54,833 bases of DNA from Stentor coeruleus (lineage: Eukaryota; Ciliophora; Heterotrichea; Heterotrichida; Stentoridae). The stretch spans positions 1-54,833 of the forward strand of contig MPUH01000431.1 of assembly GCA_001970955.1 (NCBI GenBank), in the 5' to 3' direction. The position numbers and the translations under genes were made by a program. This document shows, in pieces, positions 39,013 to 50,500 of this stretch (its first letter is position 1; each line of letters opens with the position of its first letter). The notes under the pieces are model-generated. The model worked only from the letters and a program-made list of their open reading frames with translations. It ran no database searches and was not told where the DNA came from.

Positions 39013-39563
39013 TCAATGTGATAAAAAGAGGATTTAATATTGGTTAAACTATGTTATTAGCTATGATTTTTGTTTTTATTTAAGTTAGTTAGTACATTTT
39101 TTTTTGAGGTTTTAAATCTAGGCTTTAATAGTTTTTTATAGTCAAGATACCTGAAAATGATCTTTTTATTAAAATCTATATAAAAGCCATAGTAGTATTT
39201 CTAACCCTAAAGAATAGATATAAAACTAAGTGCCATAAAACTGAAAATTATAAATTAACCTAAAATACAAGTTTTAACACTATAAAAATTCTCTCATCAT
39301 ATCAAAACACATAACCCTACCTTTATACACATTTTCAAAAGTTTTAATACATAAAATCATTGAAATAAAAAAACATAAATCTTATTTATCTCCACTACAA
39401 CAACTTAAAATCTTATATACCTTCTATCCTACCATGAGAATTTCTCCCAGACTTTTTTCTTACCTTTCCAACCCTTCCATCATTTAAAATATAAACATTT
39501 TATAGTACAAATTCATTAAATTCTAATCTTAGCACATAATTTTATAATTGTGTTGATTATTAT
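39013..39563. other. Tandem intergenic region, no gene seen
   Basis: AT-rich. The last 300 bp before the channel gene are almost free of G on the plus strand, a strong example of the 5'-flank signature. No other feature was recognised. Confidence 0.6.
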
Positions 39564-41563
39564 ATGAACCTCCTATCGACAAATTCTATCATTCAAGAAA
39601 ACTGTATTATCAAATATCACAGCAAGGTTCTTGAGACTAGAAAAATCAATCTAAACCTAAAACACCCAATAAAAAACAAAAAAATCCACGAAAAATTTAT
39701 ACATGCTTGCATAAGACTAAAAGGAGTACTTTTATGGATGAGTATATTGTCTGAAGTGCGTATATACGGGACAAATTCTCATCTTTTCGATTCATTCGGG
39801 AGGTACAGAAACGATTTAATAACAAGATTCAAGCCTAAAAAACACAAATTCTTCACAAAAACTGAAAAAACTATAAACTTCGGGTATTTGATAAGCCCTG
39901 AATCAATATTTTGCCAAATCTGGAACTGTATTGTTTTATTAATGCTTTTATACGTTTTTATCGTTATGCCTTGGGTCATGGCTTTTGAAGATGTCGCTAT
40001 CGGCAACAATTGGTTTATCGCCGAAACTTTTATTGATGTCTTATGTTTTCTTGATATACTCATAACATTAAATACTGCATATTATGATATTCGTGGAAGA
40101 ATTGTGGCAAATCGGAAAAAAATATTTATAAATTACTTAAAAGGGTTTATGATTATTGATGTGATTTCAATAACTCCATTTTATTTACTTGAACAAGGGA
40201 CTATAGTAAAATCTAATGCTTTGATTAGAATTGTTAGGATTACTAGTATTACAAGAGTATTAAGAGGTAGTAAAATTGTTAAGCTTATTAAGTATTTAAA
40301 ACATTCAGAAAATATTGCAAATATTATCAAATTCATGAAATTATACAGAGGAGTTATAAGGTTGTTATTATTATTATTTTCTGTACTTGTTATGTCGCAT
40401 TTTGTTGCATGTATGTTTTATTATACAGCTAAACTTGATGGATATGGTCCAAATACTTGGGTTGTTCGTTATGATTTACAAGATTCTCCAAANTTGATGG
40501 ATATGGTCCAAATACTTGGGTTGTTCGTTATGATTTACAAGATTCTCCAAAAGAAACAAAATATTTAAAGTCTTTGTATTTTACAATAACAATACTAACT
40601 ACTGTTGGCTTTGGGGATATAGTCCCATATACAGCATCTGAGATGATTTTATGTATTGCTTGGATGAGTTTAGGTATTGGGTTTTATAGTACAATAGTTT
40701 CAACAATAAGCTCAGTTTTTAGCTCAATGGATTCTAGAAGGGTAATAATAAGTGAAAAAATTAGTGATTTAGATAAACTGGGGAAATATTATGATGTTAA
40801 AAAAGACTCATTGAAATATTTAAAGAAAAAAGTTAGTGATAATATTATTTTCAATAAAAAAATAGGGGAATATGAAAAAAAGAAAATCGTTAAGGAAATG
40901 CCGAAAAAAATACAGGTAAATATTGTTAAGAATATATATAATTCTGCAGCGAACAAGTTAAGGTTTTTTAAAGATAAAGATACGAATTTTCTTATTGACA
41001 TTATGCCTATGCTTAGATATATGACTTTACAAAAACAAATTATTATTTATAATAAACATGATTATCCTGAATCAGTTTATTTTATTATAGAAGGGAAGAT
41101 AAGCTATGTTTTAGGTAGTAAAAATTTCCAGTTTAAAAGTATTGTTTCAGGGTCGTATTTTGGTGAGATTGAGGTGTTAATGAATCAGCCGAGAAAATTC
41201 ACAGTGATAACTGAAGATGTTTGTGAAATGCTTGTTATGTCAACTAGAGTATTTGATGATATAATGTCAAAATATCCAGTAATTGCTGATGAGATTTGGG
41301 TACTTGCTAAAAAAAGAGACCAGAAAAATCTGGAATGCTATAGACAAGTAGTTGAAATTCTAGACAAGGTGGAGATCAAAAAAGAAGCGTCACTTGATCA
41401 ACTTGCTGGAAGAAAATGCACTAAAAAAGAAACTAAAAAAAAAACTGATCCACACAATATGGATAACCAAGAAACAGAAGAAAGTATAACTCAAAATCTT
41501 TATTATATTGAGCAATCTTTACATACAATAAGAGCGAAATTGATAAATAAATTTAAACTTTGA
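39564..41563 (+). CDS. Voltage-gated K+ channel with cyclic-nucleotide-binding domain, split by assembly artefact
   Basis: 646 residues once one 58-bp repeat copy and the N are removed. Six transmembrane helices lie between about 115 and 375. S4 carries spaced basic residues (RIVRITSITRVLRGSKIVK). The pore helix and selectivity filter read TTVGFGD (filter at about 328-331), the K+ type. A C-linker and cyclic-nucleotide-binding domain follow, with YFGEIE at about 512-517 and PRKFTV supplying the phosphate-binding Arg. This layout matches KCNH/EAG and K+-selective CNG-like channels. Ciliates use many such channels in membrane excitability. Whether cyclic nucleotides gate it is unknown. The C-terminus is Lys-rich. 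It terminates with TGA. Confidence 0.93.
40435..40551. repeat. Assembly-type direct repeat around N (58 bp)
   Basis: 40435-40492 and 40494-40551 are identical; N at 40493. It creates a false frameshift just before the pore of the channel. Confidence 0.9.
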
Positions 41564-42034
41564 TATTTTATATGCATCAAACTTAAACTAATGTATGTGA
41601 TAATAAATATTTTGTATCCATTAGGCATAAAAATCTCTGAGTTTATAAGGAAAAAAATTCTGATTGGTATAAAAAGAATAAAACCACAAGTCTTATGTGT
41701 GTATTTCCCCAGCAAGAATCAGGACTCGTATTTATATAAAGAAAAACAAAATAACATTAATTAATAACTTTTTTAAAATTAACTTTTAGAATTTTTAGAT
41801 TTTTAAAATGTTTGAATTGGCAATATCAAAGTAAAAGTTAGAACAGCTAAAAGAGAATAAGGAGAACTAGTAATTAATAAGTTATATAAGTAACACTTAC
41901 ACCTTCAAAAATTTATTCAATAAACTTATCACATTTATCAAAATACATCAAAAATCAGCATCAAACTCCCTAAAAAACTAGCCCAAATCCCAATAAAAAC
42001 CTTCCACCCTAATAAAAGCTTAAGAATATTTAAC
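41564..42034. other. Convergent intergenic region, no gene seen
   Basis: AT-rich. From about 41890 it becomes C-rich and nearly G-free, the 3' flank of the minus-strand phosphatase. No RNA gene was recognised. Confidence 0.6.
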
Positions 42035-43366
42035 CTAATTATTGCCTTTAATAAGCCAGAACCAATCAGAAACTTCTTTAGTGACACTTCTAACTTGTTC
42101 CCAATACATATGGGTTTCATTAATAACCGTAAGTCTAGAAAACCCCCATTGCGAGTCTTGCGCCATAGAAAAAGGTAAAGGTGTAGGACTAATAGGTGCA
42201 TAAGATTCTTGGTTTCCAGGAGTACCCGTAACAACATAAGCAGGAGCTTTAGCCCCAATACAAGTATTCTTATCTTGATATTCACAAGGTACTGACTGGT
42301 TTTTATAAACTGGAGCTAATCTTTCATAAGCATGAACATGGGCATTAATAACAAAGTCAACTTTATAATTATACCACAAGTCTTCAAAATTATTTCTTAC
42401 AGTCACAGCATCTTGAAGGCAATCATTATTATGACGTTCAATATATGGTGCACTTTCAAGCCGATAAGTTGTTGACCAATTTGCACTACAATAAAGTGGT
42501 CTATGAGAATACACAATTAACCATGGATATTGTGTTCTATTATAAGTTGAAAGATCATTTTCTATAAATGCTTGTTGTATAGGTATAAGTTCAGTAGAGT
42601 TTTCAAACATAAACTCTGACGAATAAGCAAGAAAATGAGCTTTACCCAAGTTGTAAGAGTACCATAAGTTTTTAGAAGTACTTGGCATGCTAAAACGATA
42701 GTAATAATGAGGAGAGTAATTACTGTTCTCATGGTTTCCTTGAGCTGTCATATATGGGATTTTACTAGCAATAGGCTCAATTTGTCTCATAAAATCATCT
42801 CCTAACTCTCCTTGATTATCTGGGAAATCATAAGCAAAATCTCCATCATGTATAATTGCATCATAATCATAATCCTCTGTTTCTTGTATAAGCCTAGCCA
42901 TAGTTGCTGCAGTTTCAACACCAACTCCAAAATCTCCATAGACAAGCAACCGTGCTTCAGGAGTTTCTGTAAAATTTTTCCTAGCCCTAAAGGTAAAATG
43001 TTGACTCCAGCCATACAATTCTGACCCAACTCTATACTTATAAAAATTCCCAGGAATAAGCCAAGACATAACTGCAGTACAAGTACTCAAGTGACGGACT
43101 AGGATTTTTGGATTAGAAAGGTTAGGGAAAGTAACCCAAGTCCCAATACTTGAGTAAGCAAAATTTGACACTTGTTGATTTGGATTTGAGACTGGAGTGT
43201 ATTGGACTGAAGCACCATAACTTGGATGTTCAGATGCCCAAGTCACTCTCATTCCTGTTTCTTGGAAATCTAAAGCAATATGAACTTGATCTGGGAAATA
43301 CAGATCAGCACTTACTGACGATAGGTATATGAATAATAGTTGCCACGTCATATTTATTCTCTTCAT
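42035..43366 (-). CDS. Purple acid phosphatase (secreted metallophosphoesterase)
   Basis: 443 residues. A signal peptide precedes about residue 20 (MTWQLLFIYLSSVSA; the ATG six codons down may be the real start). An N-terminal fibronectin-like domain (about 22-130) includes MRVTWAS. The metallophosphoesterase domain has YGDFG (Asp145), DGDFAYD (Asp174, Tyr179), GNHE (Asn211, His212), SHRP (His288) and AHVHAYER (His343, His345). This is the full set for the two-metal centre of purple acid phosphatases. The enzyme hydrolyses phosphomonoesters at acid pH, so a lysosomal, food-vacuole or extracellular role is likely. Length and order are normal for the plant/animal type. Confidence 0.94.
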   Translation of the reverse strand: MKRINMTWQLLFIYLSSVSADLYFPDQVHIALDFQETGMRVTWASEHPSYGASVQYTPVSNPNQQVSNFAYSSIGTWVTFPNLSNPKILVRHLSTCTAVMSWLIPGNFYKYRVGSELYGWSQHFTFRARKNFTETPEARLLVYGDFGVGVETAATMARLIQETEDYDYDAIIHDGDFAYDFPDNQGELGDDFMRQIEPIASKIPYMTAQGNHENSNYSPHYYYRFSMPSTSKNLWYSYNLGKAHFLAYSSEFMFENSTELIPIQQAFIENDLSTYNRTQYPWLIVYSHRPLYCSANWSTTYRLESAPYIERHNNDCLQDAVTVRNNFEDLWYNYKVDFVINAHVHAYERLAPVYKNQSVPCEYQDKNTCIGAKAPAYVVTGTPGNQESYAPISPTPLPFSMAQDSQWGFSRLTVINETHMYWEQVRSVTKEVSDWFWLIKGNN

Positions 43367-44454
43367 TACATTAGATATTTTATAATAAATACTTTTTTGG
43401 TGATTTTTTTAGATGTGAAACATGCTTGATGAGGATTTTTTGATGTTATGGGGTTTAATAATATGGTTAGTTGATACTTTGTGATGGGTTTTAATTAAGG
43501 GATTGTTTGGTTTGGTTAGAGTGGGGAGATGGAGATTTTATAGGATGCGAGTGGTTTGTGAGGTTTGGCTGTAAGAAATAATTGACGTGTGGAGGTTTAG
43601 GGTATGTTAGGTCTTAGGGTATAGTTATTTTTTATAGCGTATAGCATTTATATATTATAATGTTAGTCTGCAGGTACTTTATTGCATAAAGAAATAATTT
43701 TTTTAAAGATGATAAGAAAATTGTGTAAGATGCAATTGGATTTATAGTTTTTTCTTTGATTTGCTAGATTTATGTACTTTATGTACTTTTTTGAGTTATT
43801 TTGAATTAGCTTATGATAGTTTTAGGTTTTGTTGCGGCTAAAAAAATGCATAAAAATCAGAAGGATGAAAAGTTTTAGTGCTAAAGTTATTGGTTTATGC
43901 ATAATTATTTAAAAAATGAAGTAAATTAGATAATCAAATCATATGTAATATAGCATAAAGTGTTTTTTTTAATACTTTAAGCAAATATATGTATTTTTAT
44001 GGATTTCCCCTATGAGAGTTACTAATGAACTTCCGTGATTATATTTTCACTGACCTTTCCAACAATCTGTGACAATTATTGACCCAGCTCACCACCTTAT
44101 TAAAAAATCATCTAAAACTCTTTGACCATTTCATTATCTAATATTTTCCTCAAAACGCACAACTTTTCTTGCATTCCTCAACACATTATCATTAAATTCC
44201 TAAAACCCAAAATTTATCTTTAAAACTTTCCATCATTGTAACCCTATCATAAACTACCTAATAATATCATATTTGAACTGCGTTTTATTATATAAAATAA
44301 TAACCTCACCTATTTTCTCTATAAACAAAATTCATGGTCATATAATCTATATAAATTTCTAAACTTGACATAAAAAAAGAAAATCATAACATTTACAGTC
44401 TAAACTCAAAAAAAATTAACGAGTTTTAACAAAAAGTGATAAAATTCGATTATA
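43367..44454. other. Divergent intergenic region, no gene seen
   Basis: The left 500 bp are G-rich and C-poor (5' flank of the phosphatase). From about 44010 to the next ATG the plus strand is G-poor and C-rich. AT-rich throughout; no RNA gene or repeat recognised. Confidence 0.6.
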
Positions 44455-45428
44455 ATGGAAAAACTAACACCACCTAATATTTTTGTGCTGAAAAAGGAAG
44501 AACAGACTAATCTTGTTATAAAAACTAGTGAGTTTTACGAGATTTTGATTAAAGTCCTCATACAAAAGCCTGCAGTATTTACATTAAATATTCCAGAAAC
44601 TATTATTAAAGGAAACAGATTAGAAGAGGCTTACCTCTTACATATTGACGATGGAGTTTTAGTATACAGTACAAATTTATCACAGCATACATTAACAAAA
44701 TTTTATAAGCGTTGTAGTTATTACAGATACCAAAATTCACCTATTTGTATATGNTATCACAGCATACATTAACAAAATTTTATAAGCGTTGTAGTTATTA
44801 CAGATACCAAAATTCACCTATTTGTATATGTAAAACTATAAACCCAGTGAATGATGATAGTAGTATTATTGCAAATACAATAAGTGAATGTGATGCTTTA
44901 TGGAAAAAACACTCATCAATCCTTATCCAAAGATTCCTAAGCACTGGACCTGAGGTAATTTTCAAAGCCCGAATTTTATACCATGCATGCAAAGATCAAT
45001 ATATAGGCAAACTGCTATGGAAAGATAAAGATAAAACTCATAAACTAGCAAAATATGATGAATACCGAGAAGAAGATATTTCAGTCAATGAATATTTAAA
45101 AGATCAAATGAAAAGTTTAAAAGAAATTCTCCAAGCTGATTCTTCTCAGTCTGAAGTTATAGAAATAATTGCGGATTTTCTTCAGAACGAAAGAGGCCAG
45201 TGGTTTTTTATAGAGTTTGTTTCTGCTCGTTTGGAGAAAATGAGAAAAAAGCTTAAAAACAAGAAAAAAGTTGAGGTTGAAATCGAAGAAATGGTTTTAA
45301 GTCATACAGAAACTCATAGGGCTGAACTAAAAGAAGAAGCTTTAAAGGAACTAAAGATGATGTTAGATGATCATAAAAAACCTATAAAAAAAAAGCCAAA
45401 GAAGAAAAGGCCTATTATTATATATTAA
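44455..45428 (+). CDS. Hypothetical protein, 298 residues, split by assembly artefact
   Basis: Removing one 76-bp repeat copy and the N gives one 299-codon frame starting MEKLTPPNIFVLKKEEQTN. The N-terminal half looks globular (ICICKTINPV, YLLHIDDGVLVY), the C-terminal half is helical and ends in a very Lys-rich tail (KKPIKKKPKKKRP). I do not recognise a domain. Its stop codon is only 3 bp from that of the opposite-strand TPR gene. Confidence 0.7.
44678..44830. repeat. Assembly-type direct repeat around N (76 bp)
   Basis: 44678-44753 and 44755-44830 are identical; N at 44754. It creates a false frameshift in the surrounding gene. Confidence 0.9.
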
Positions 45429-45431
45429 CTG

Positions 45432-46229
45432 TTAATCTTCAAGTGGCTTTGATTTTTCCCCTAATGGAGACTCATTTTGTCCTTTTTTCAACCCTTTGAT
45501 TCCTTTAGTTTTTTTCTTTTTCTTACCTTCTTGGCTTTCTTTAAGTGCATTTTCATATGCTGACTTTACATTGTCCATTACAGGATGATTTGGAGCCAAG
45601 TATTCATCAGCAAAAGATACAGCTTTTGCATACATACCTAAAGCTTCAGAGTTTCTTTTAAGATATTCTAATTCGACTGCCATATTATGATATGCTACAG
45701 CTAATACTGGGGCAACATCTTTTATATCAGAATTTGATTCAAGGAGATTCATAACATTTTCTTGTAAGATGATTACTGATTGCATTACATGAGATAATGC
45801 CATATCATGTCTACCGATTTGTGAATATACTGCACAAAGATTTAAGTGGGTGTTTGGAATATCTTGTTCTAGAGAAAGTGCGCTTTTTAGGTATTTAAGA
45901 GCGATTTTAGTTTTGTTAACTTTACGATAATAGCAGGAGAGGTTGTTAAAAGTTATTGCTTGAGTATGAGGGTCACCTTCACTAAGGACTTCAGCTCGCT
46001 TTAAAAGATCAAGGGCAAGATATGAATCATCACGCTGAAGGTAAAATGTGGCTAAGATATTACACAATTCACACAACTGACGATAGCTTTTATGAACTTC
46101 TTCGCTATCTTCACCAAACTTTTCCTTCCTGATAATAAGCCCTTGTTCAACCAGATCTAAAGCTTCCATATATTTTCCTTCAGCTTTTAATTGGCTTACC
46201 GCTTTGTCAAGCTCTTCTATATCGGCCAT
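45432..46229 (-). CDS. Tetratricopeptide-repeat protein
   Basis: 265 residues with about five TPR-like helix pairs between 1 and 225, for example YMEALDLVEQGLIIRKEKFG, TFNNLSCYYRKVNKTKIALK and AYHNMAVELEYLKRNSEALG. The pattern with long helices (KFGEDSEEVHKSY, NHPVMDNVKSAYENAL) resembles kinesin-light-chain-type TPRs. The C-terminal 35 residues are Lys/Gly-rich and disordered. It is probably a protein-binding adaptor; partner unknown. It is divergent from the next gene with 82 bp between start codons. Confidence 0.85.
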   Translation of the reverse strand: MADIEELDKAVSQLKAEGKYMEALDLVEQGLIIRKEKFGEDSEEVHKSYRQLCELCNILATFYLQRDDSYLALDLLKRAEVLSEGDPHTQAITFNNLSCYYRKVNKTKIALKYLKSALSLEQDIPNTHLNLCAVYSQIGRHDMALSHVMQSVIILQENVMNLLESNSDIKDVAPVLAVAYHNMAVELEYLKRNSEALGMYAKAVSFADEYLAPNHPVMDNVKSAYENALKESQEGKKKKKTKGIKGLKKGQNESPLGEKSKPLED

Positions 46230-46311
46230 TAAGGATATAAATTATATCAAAAAACTACACAGCATAAAAAAATTATCAAATCTATAATTATATCATTGGT
46301 ACTATTAAAAT

Positions 46312-47085
46312 ATGAGTAATTTCCAAGATTTTTTCCTACCAAAGCGGTCCACAAGATCACAACATGTTCATGCAAATTCTAAAAAATACTTTGATAAAAT
46401 GAGTCCTGATAGAGTTCACAGATTAGTCCAGCAAGTTAATATTCGATATGAGAGATTATCTCCAAGAGGGTGTTCAAAAAATATTCTTGCAGCTAATTCT
46501 AATATTGATGCAGAAATTGAATATGCTAAACTTCAAGCTTATTCACCATCATTGATTAATTCTAGGAACTCTTCAAATGCAAGTCTATCTCCATCAAAAA
46601 ATAGATATTATAAACTTCCTGAAATCAAAGACTCGCCATCGAAATTATTTGAAATTAAAGAAAGGAAATATTCACTGTTTAAGAATGAACTTGGTTTTGA
46701 AAAAACTAAATTTTCCCTTTCACCACTTCCACATTATAAATCTTCAAGGATAAGACGAATAGATAAAATTATTAAAAACTGTAGAGGACTGGAGAAAGAA
46801 ATTGTTAATGAAACTCAAGTAACTGAAAGGACAATAGAAACTAATAAAAAATACTTCACAGAAATTGCCAAGATATTAGAAGGGACTAATACTGAACAGA
46901 ACTTGCTGGAAAGATGCAAAAAACATGGGATGAGCAATGAAGATGAAAACCAAGAAGCAGTGAAAATTGCTAAAGCTCTTAGAAGAGGAAAGAAAGTATG
47001 GAAACAAAATCATATATCGTTTATGAAAAGTGTTGACAAAACTGTTAATTCTTTTCCTATGCTGAAAACTCCTTCAAATTTATAA
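46312..47085 (+). CDS. Hypothetical basic protein, 257 residues
   Basis: It starts MSNFQDFFLPKRSTRSQHVH. Rich in Lys, Arg, Ser and Asn with many SP dipeptides (MSPDRV, LSPRGC, LSPSKN, DSPSK), so possibly phosphorylated by proline-directed kinases. A helical segment lies at about 145-240. No domain is recognised. The frame is intact and the start is the first ATG. Confidence 0.65.
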   Translation: MSNFQDFFLPKRSTRSQHVHANSKKYFDKMSPDRVHRLVQQVNIRYERLSPRGCSKNILAANSNIDAEIEYAKLQAYSPSLINSRNSSNASLSPSKNRYYKLPEIKDSPSKLFEIKERKYSLFKNELGFEKTKFSLSPLPHYKSSRIRRIDKIIKNCRGLEKEIVNETQVTERTIETNKKYFTEIAKILEGTNTEQNLLERCKKHGMSNEDENQEAVKIAKALRRGKKVWKQNHISFMKSVDKTVNSFPMLKTPSNL

Positions 47086-47572
47086 CGTTGCATCTGAAAT
47101 CTCTATAATAATCGTTTGAAATTTATTGATTTTACTTAAAGCAGTATTAAAGATATATAATATCTAATCCTTGAAGTTTTTATCTAGGTTTTATAAGAAA
47201 ATATATAATAGTTTTTATTGAAATATATTATGATATTTTGATTTGAATGCACTGGTTATATATTGTAAAAACTAAAAATTTTCATGATTTTTTATTATGT
47301 TCATTTTTAATCAAGTTTAATATCAAATTATTTCATATCCTTGGCTTTAAGTAAATCTAATAATTATAATATTTTAATTTCAAGTCTTCAATTTATAGAT
47401 CTAAAGTTAGCCTAAATGTTATTATTACTTACTCACTTTTTCATAAATTTTTCGCATATCATAACATAATTTTTTTATTGAAATCTTCATCAATCTCCTC
47501 AAAAAACTTTCAAATTAACTAATCATATTTACCACACTCAATATAAGTTCTTATTACTTACTAAATATTACC
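47086..47572. other. Convergent intergenic region, no gene seen
   Basis: AT-rich; the last 110 bp are C-rich and nearly G-free, the 3' flank of the giant repeat gene. No RNA gene recognised. Confidence 0.6.
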
Positions 47573-50500
47573 TCACACAACATTATATTGTCCCGGGCCA
47601 GGACCTAAAGGTATTTTTGTATCATCTTTCTTAGCTTTGGCAATAAAGAAATTGCATTTTAAGTTATCATTAGGGTCATAATTCCCAGGTCCAGGCTTTT
47701 CCATTTCTTCCTTCTCTGAAAAGCTTTTAATAAACCTAAGTGAAGTTCCAATTTTCATAGCAGGAGAATCATCTCTTTTATCAGAATTATAAGTCCCAGG
47801 ACCAGGAACTCCATTTCCAGTTTTATTATCCAATCTTCTTCCTATAGTAAAAGAAGGTGATGTTGGTTGTATCGGTACAGGTGAATAAGTCCCAGCAGCA
47901 GGAACATCATTTCCGAATTCAAGGGTTTTTTTAGGCACAGTACTAAAATTCAAGCTAAAAGAATGTGAAAGGTTTTGAGGTTCATATCTTCCAGGACCAG
48001 GGGTTTGTGATGATATTTCTTGTCTTTTACTTTTACCAATTGAGTATTTTATTTTTGAGGATTTTATATCGAAATTCTCATAAGTTCCAGGGCCAGGGCT
48101 TGTGATTGTCCTGAAAATCTGAGGTTTTTCAGCTTTAGGTGTACTAAAACCTGTTGTTATTCTACTTGGGCTTTGAACTTCATATCTTCCTGGTCCTGGA
48201 GATTCACTTCTTATACTTAAATCTTTGATACCATGCATTGTCCAACTTGGGGACTCTTTTTTTGCACAACTTTCATAAGTTCCAGGGCCTGGGGTATCAA
48301 GAACGACATGGATTTCATTACGTTTAGAATTCCCTATTGTTTTTGTTGAACTTTTTTTAACGATAAATTTTGGAGAATATGCTCCAGGGCCTGGAGTTTC
48401 TTGAATTTTATCTGTTTTTTTACCTTTTATTGAGTATGAAGGACCATTTGATAATTTAGTTAAATCATAACACCCAGGACCAGGAGCTTCTGTTTGATTA
48501 AAAAGATCATTACGGGTACCTTTACTAAAACCTATTCCTGAAGATTTGGAATTAGGTGACTCATAACGACCAGGGCCTGGGGTTTCGATTATTTTGTCAG
48601 ATTTTTTACCTTTTATTGAGAATGATGGACCTTGAGGTAATGATCCGGAGTCATAACACCCTGGGCCAGGAGCTTGATTAGTGTTGAAAAGATCATTTCT
48701 AGTACCTTTGGTGAATCCTACTCCTGATGTTTTAGAATTTGGTGACTCATAACGACCGGGGCCTGGGGTTTCGATGATTTTATCTGATTTTTTACCTTTT
48801 ATTGAATAAGAAGGACCATTTGGAAGGTTGGATGAATCATAACAGCCTGGACCAGGTGCTTCGTTTGTCTGAAATAGCTGATTTCTATTACCTTTACCGA
48901 ATTTTATGCTAGAAGTTTTAGAGTTAGGGGATTCATAACGACCTGGACCTGGAGTTTCAATACTTTTTTCTGTTTTTACACCTTTTATTGAGTATTTCGG
49001 ACCGTTTGATAACTGACCTGAATTGTAGCACCCTGGGCCGGGAGTCTCATTGGATTGGAAAAGTTCATTTCTTGTACCTTTAGCAAATCCTATACCAGAT
49101 GACTTAGAGTTTGGGGATTCATATCGACCTGGACCTGGTGTTTCAACGTTTTTATCAGATTTTTTCCCTTTCATTGAGTATTTTGGACCATTTTCCAACT
49201 GATTTGAATCATAGCATCCAGGACCAGGAGTTTCATTTGTTTTAAACAGTTCATTTCGATTCCCTTTAGCAAACCCTACACCCGAAGTTTTAGATAAAGG
49301 CGATTCATATCGACCAGGACCTGGGGTTTCAATGCTTTTATCTAGTTTTTTACCTTTAATCGAAAATGATGGGCCATTTGGCAATTGACCTGAATTATAG
49401 CAACCAGGGCCAGGAGTTTCAGTGTTATTAAAAAGTTCTTTACGATTTCCTTTACCAAAACCTACAGCTAAAGTTTTTGAATTAGGTGACTCATATCGTC
49501 CTGGTCCTGGAGTTTCTGTATTTTTTTCAGATTTTTTACCTTTAATACTAAATGCAGGACCTTTTGATAATGGACCAGTTTCATAGCACCCTGGACCAGG
49601 CGACCCTCCTGCTTTAAAAAGTTCGTTTCGAGTGCTTTTATTGAAACCAACACCAGAAGTTTTAGAAGAAGGTGAATCATAACGTCCAGGACCTGGTGTT
49701 TCTATACTTTTATCATTTTTTTTACCTTTAATCGAATATGAAGGACCTTTTGATAATGGTCCAGTCTCATATCGTCCAGGTCCAGGTGATCGTGCTGTAT
49801 TAAATAATTCTTTTCTATTACCTTTACCAAACCCGATTCCTGAAGATTTTGATGATGCTAAACTATATCGTCCAGGACCAGGTGTTTCACTGTTTTTATC
49901 ATTTTTTTTCCCTTTAATCGAATATGAAGGTCCCTTGTTTAAAGATGCAGATTCATAGCAACCAGGACCAGGAGACCGATTTGTTTTAAAGAGTTCATTA
50001 CGATTACTTTTACTAAACCCAATACCAGAAGTTTTAGAATTAGGAGAATCATATCGTCCTGGACCTGGAGTTTCGACGCTAATATCATTTTTTTTACCTT
50101 TAATTGAGAATGAAGGTCCATGAGGAAGGTTATTAACATCATAACACCCTGGACCAGGTGATGAACTTGTTTTAAATAATTCTTTACGAGAACTTACAGC
50201 AAAACCAATACCTGAAGTCTTTAAAGATGGGGAATTATATCGTCCTGGGCCTGGGGTGTCAATAGTTTTATCTAGTTTTTCAGCTTTTTTTATAGTAAAA
50301 GCTTTACTTTGTCCTAGAGAGTTAGAATCGTAGCATCCAGGACCAGGTGAAGAACTTGTTTTAAAAAGTTCATTTCGAGTACTTTTACTAAACCCTATAG
50401 CTGAAGATTTAGAATTCGGGGATTCATATCGTCCTGGGCCTGGGGTTTCAATGCTTTTATCTAGTTTTTTACCTTTTATAGAATATGATGGGCCTTTTTG

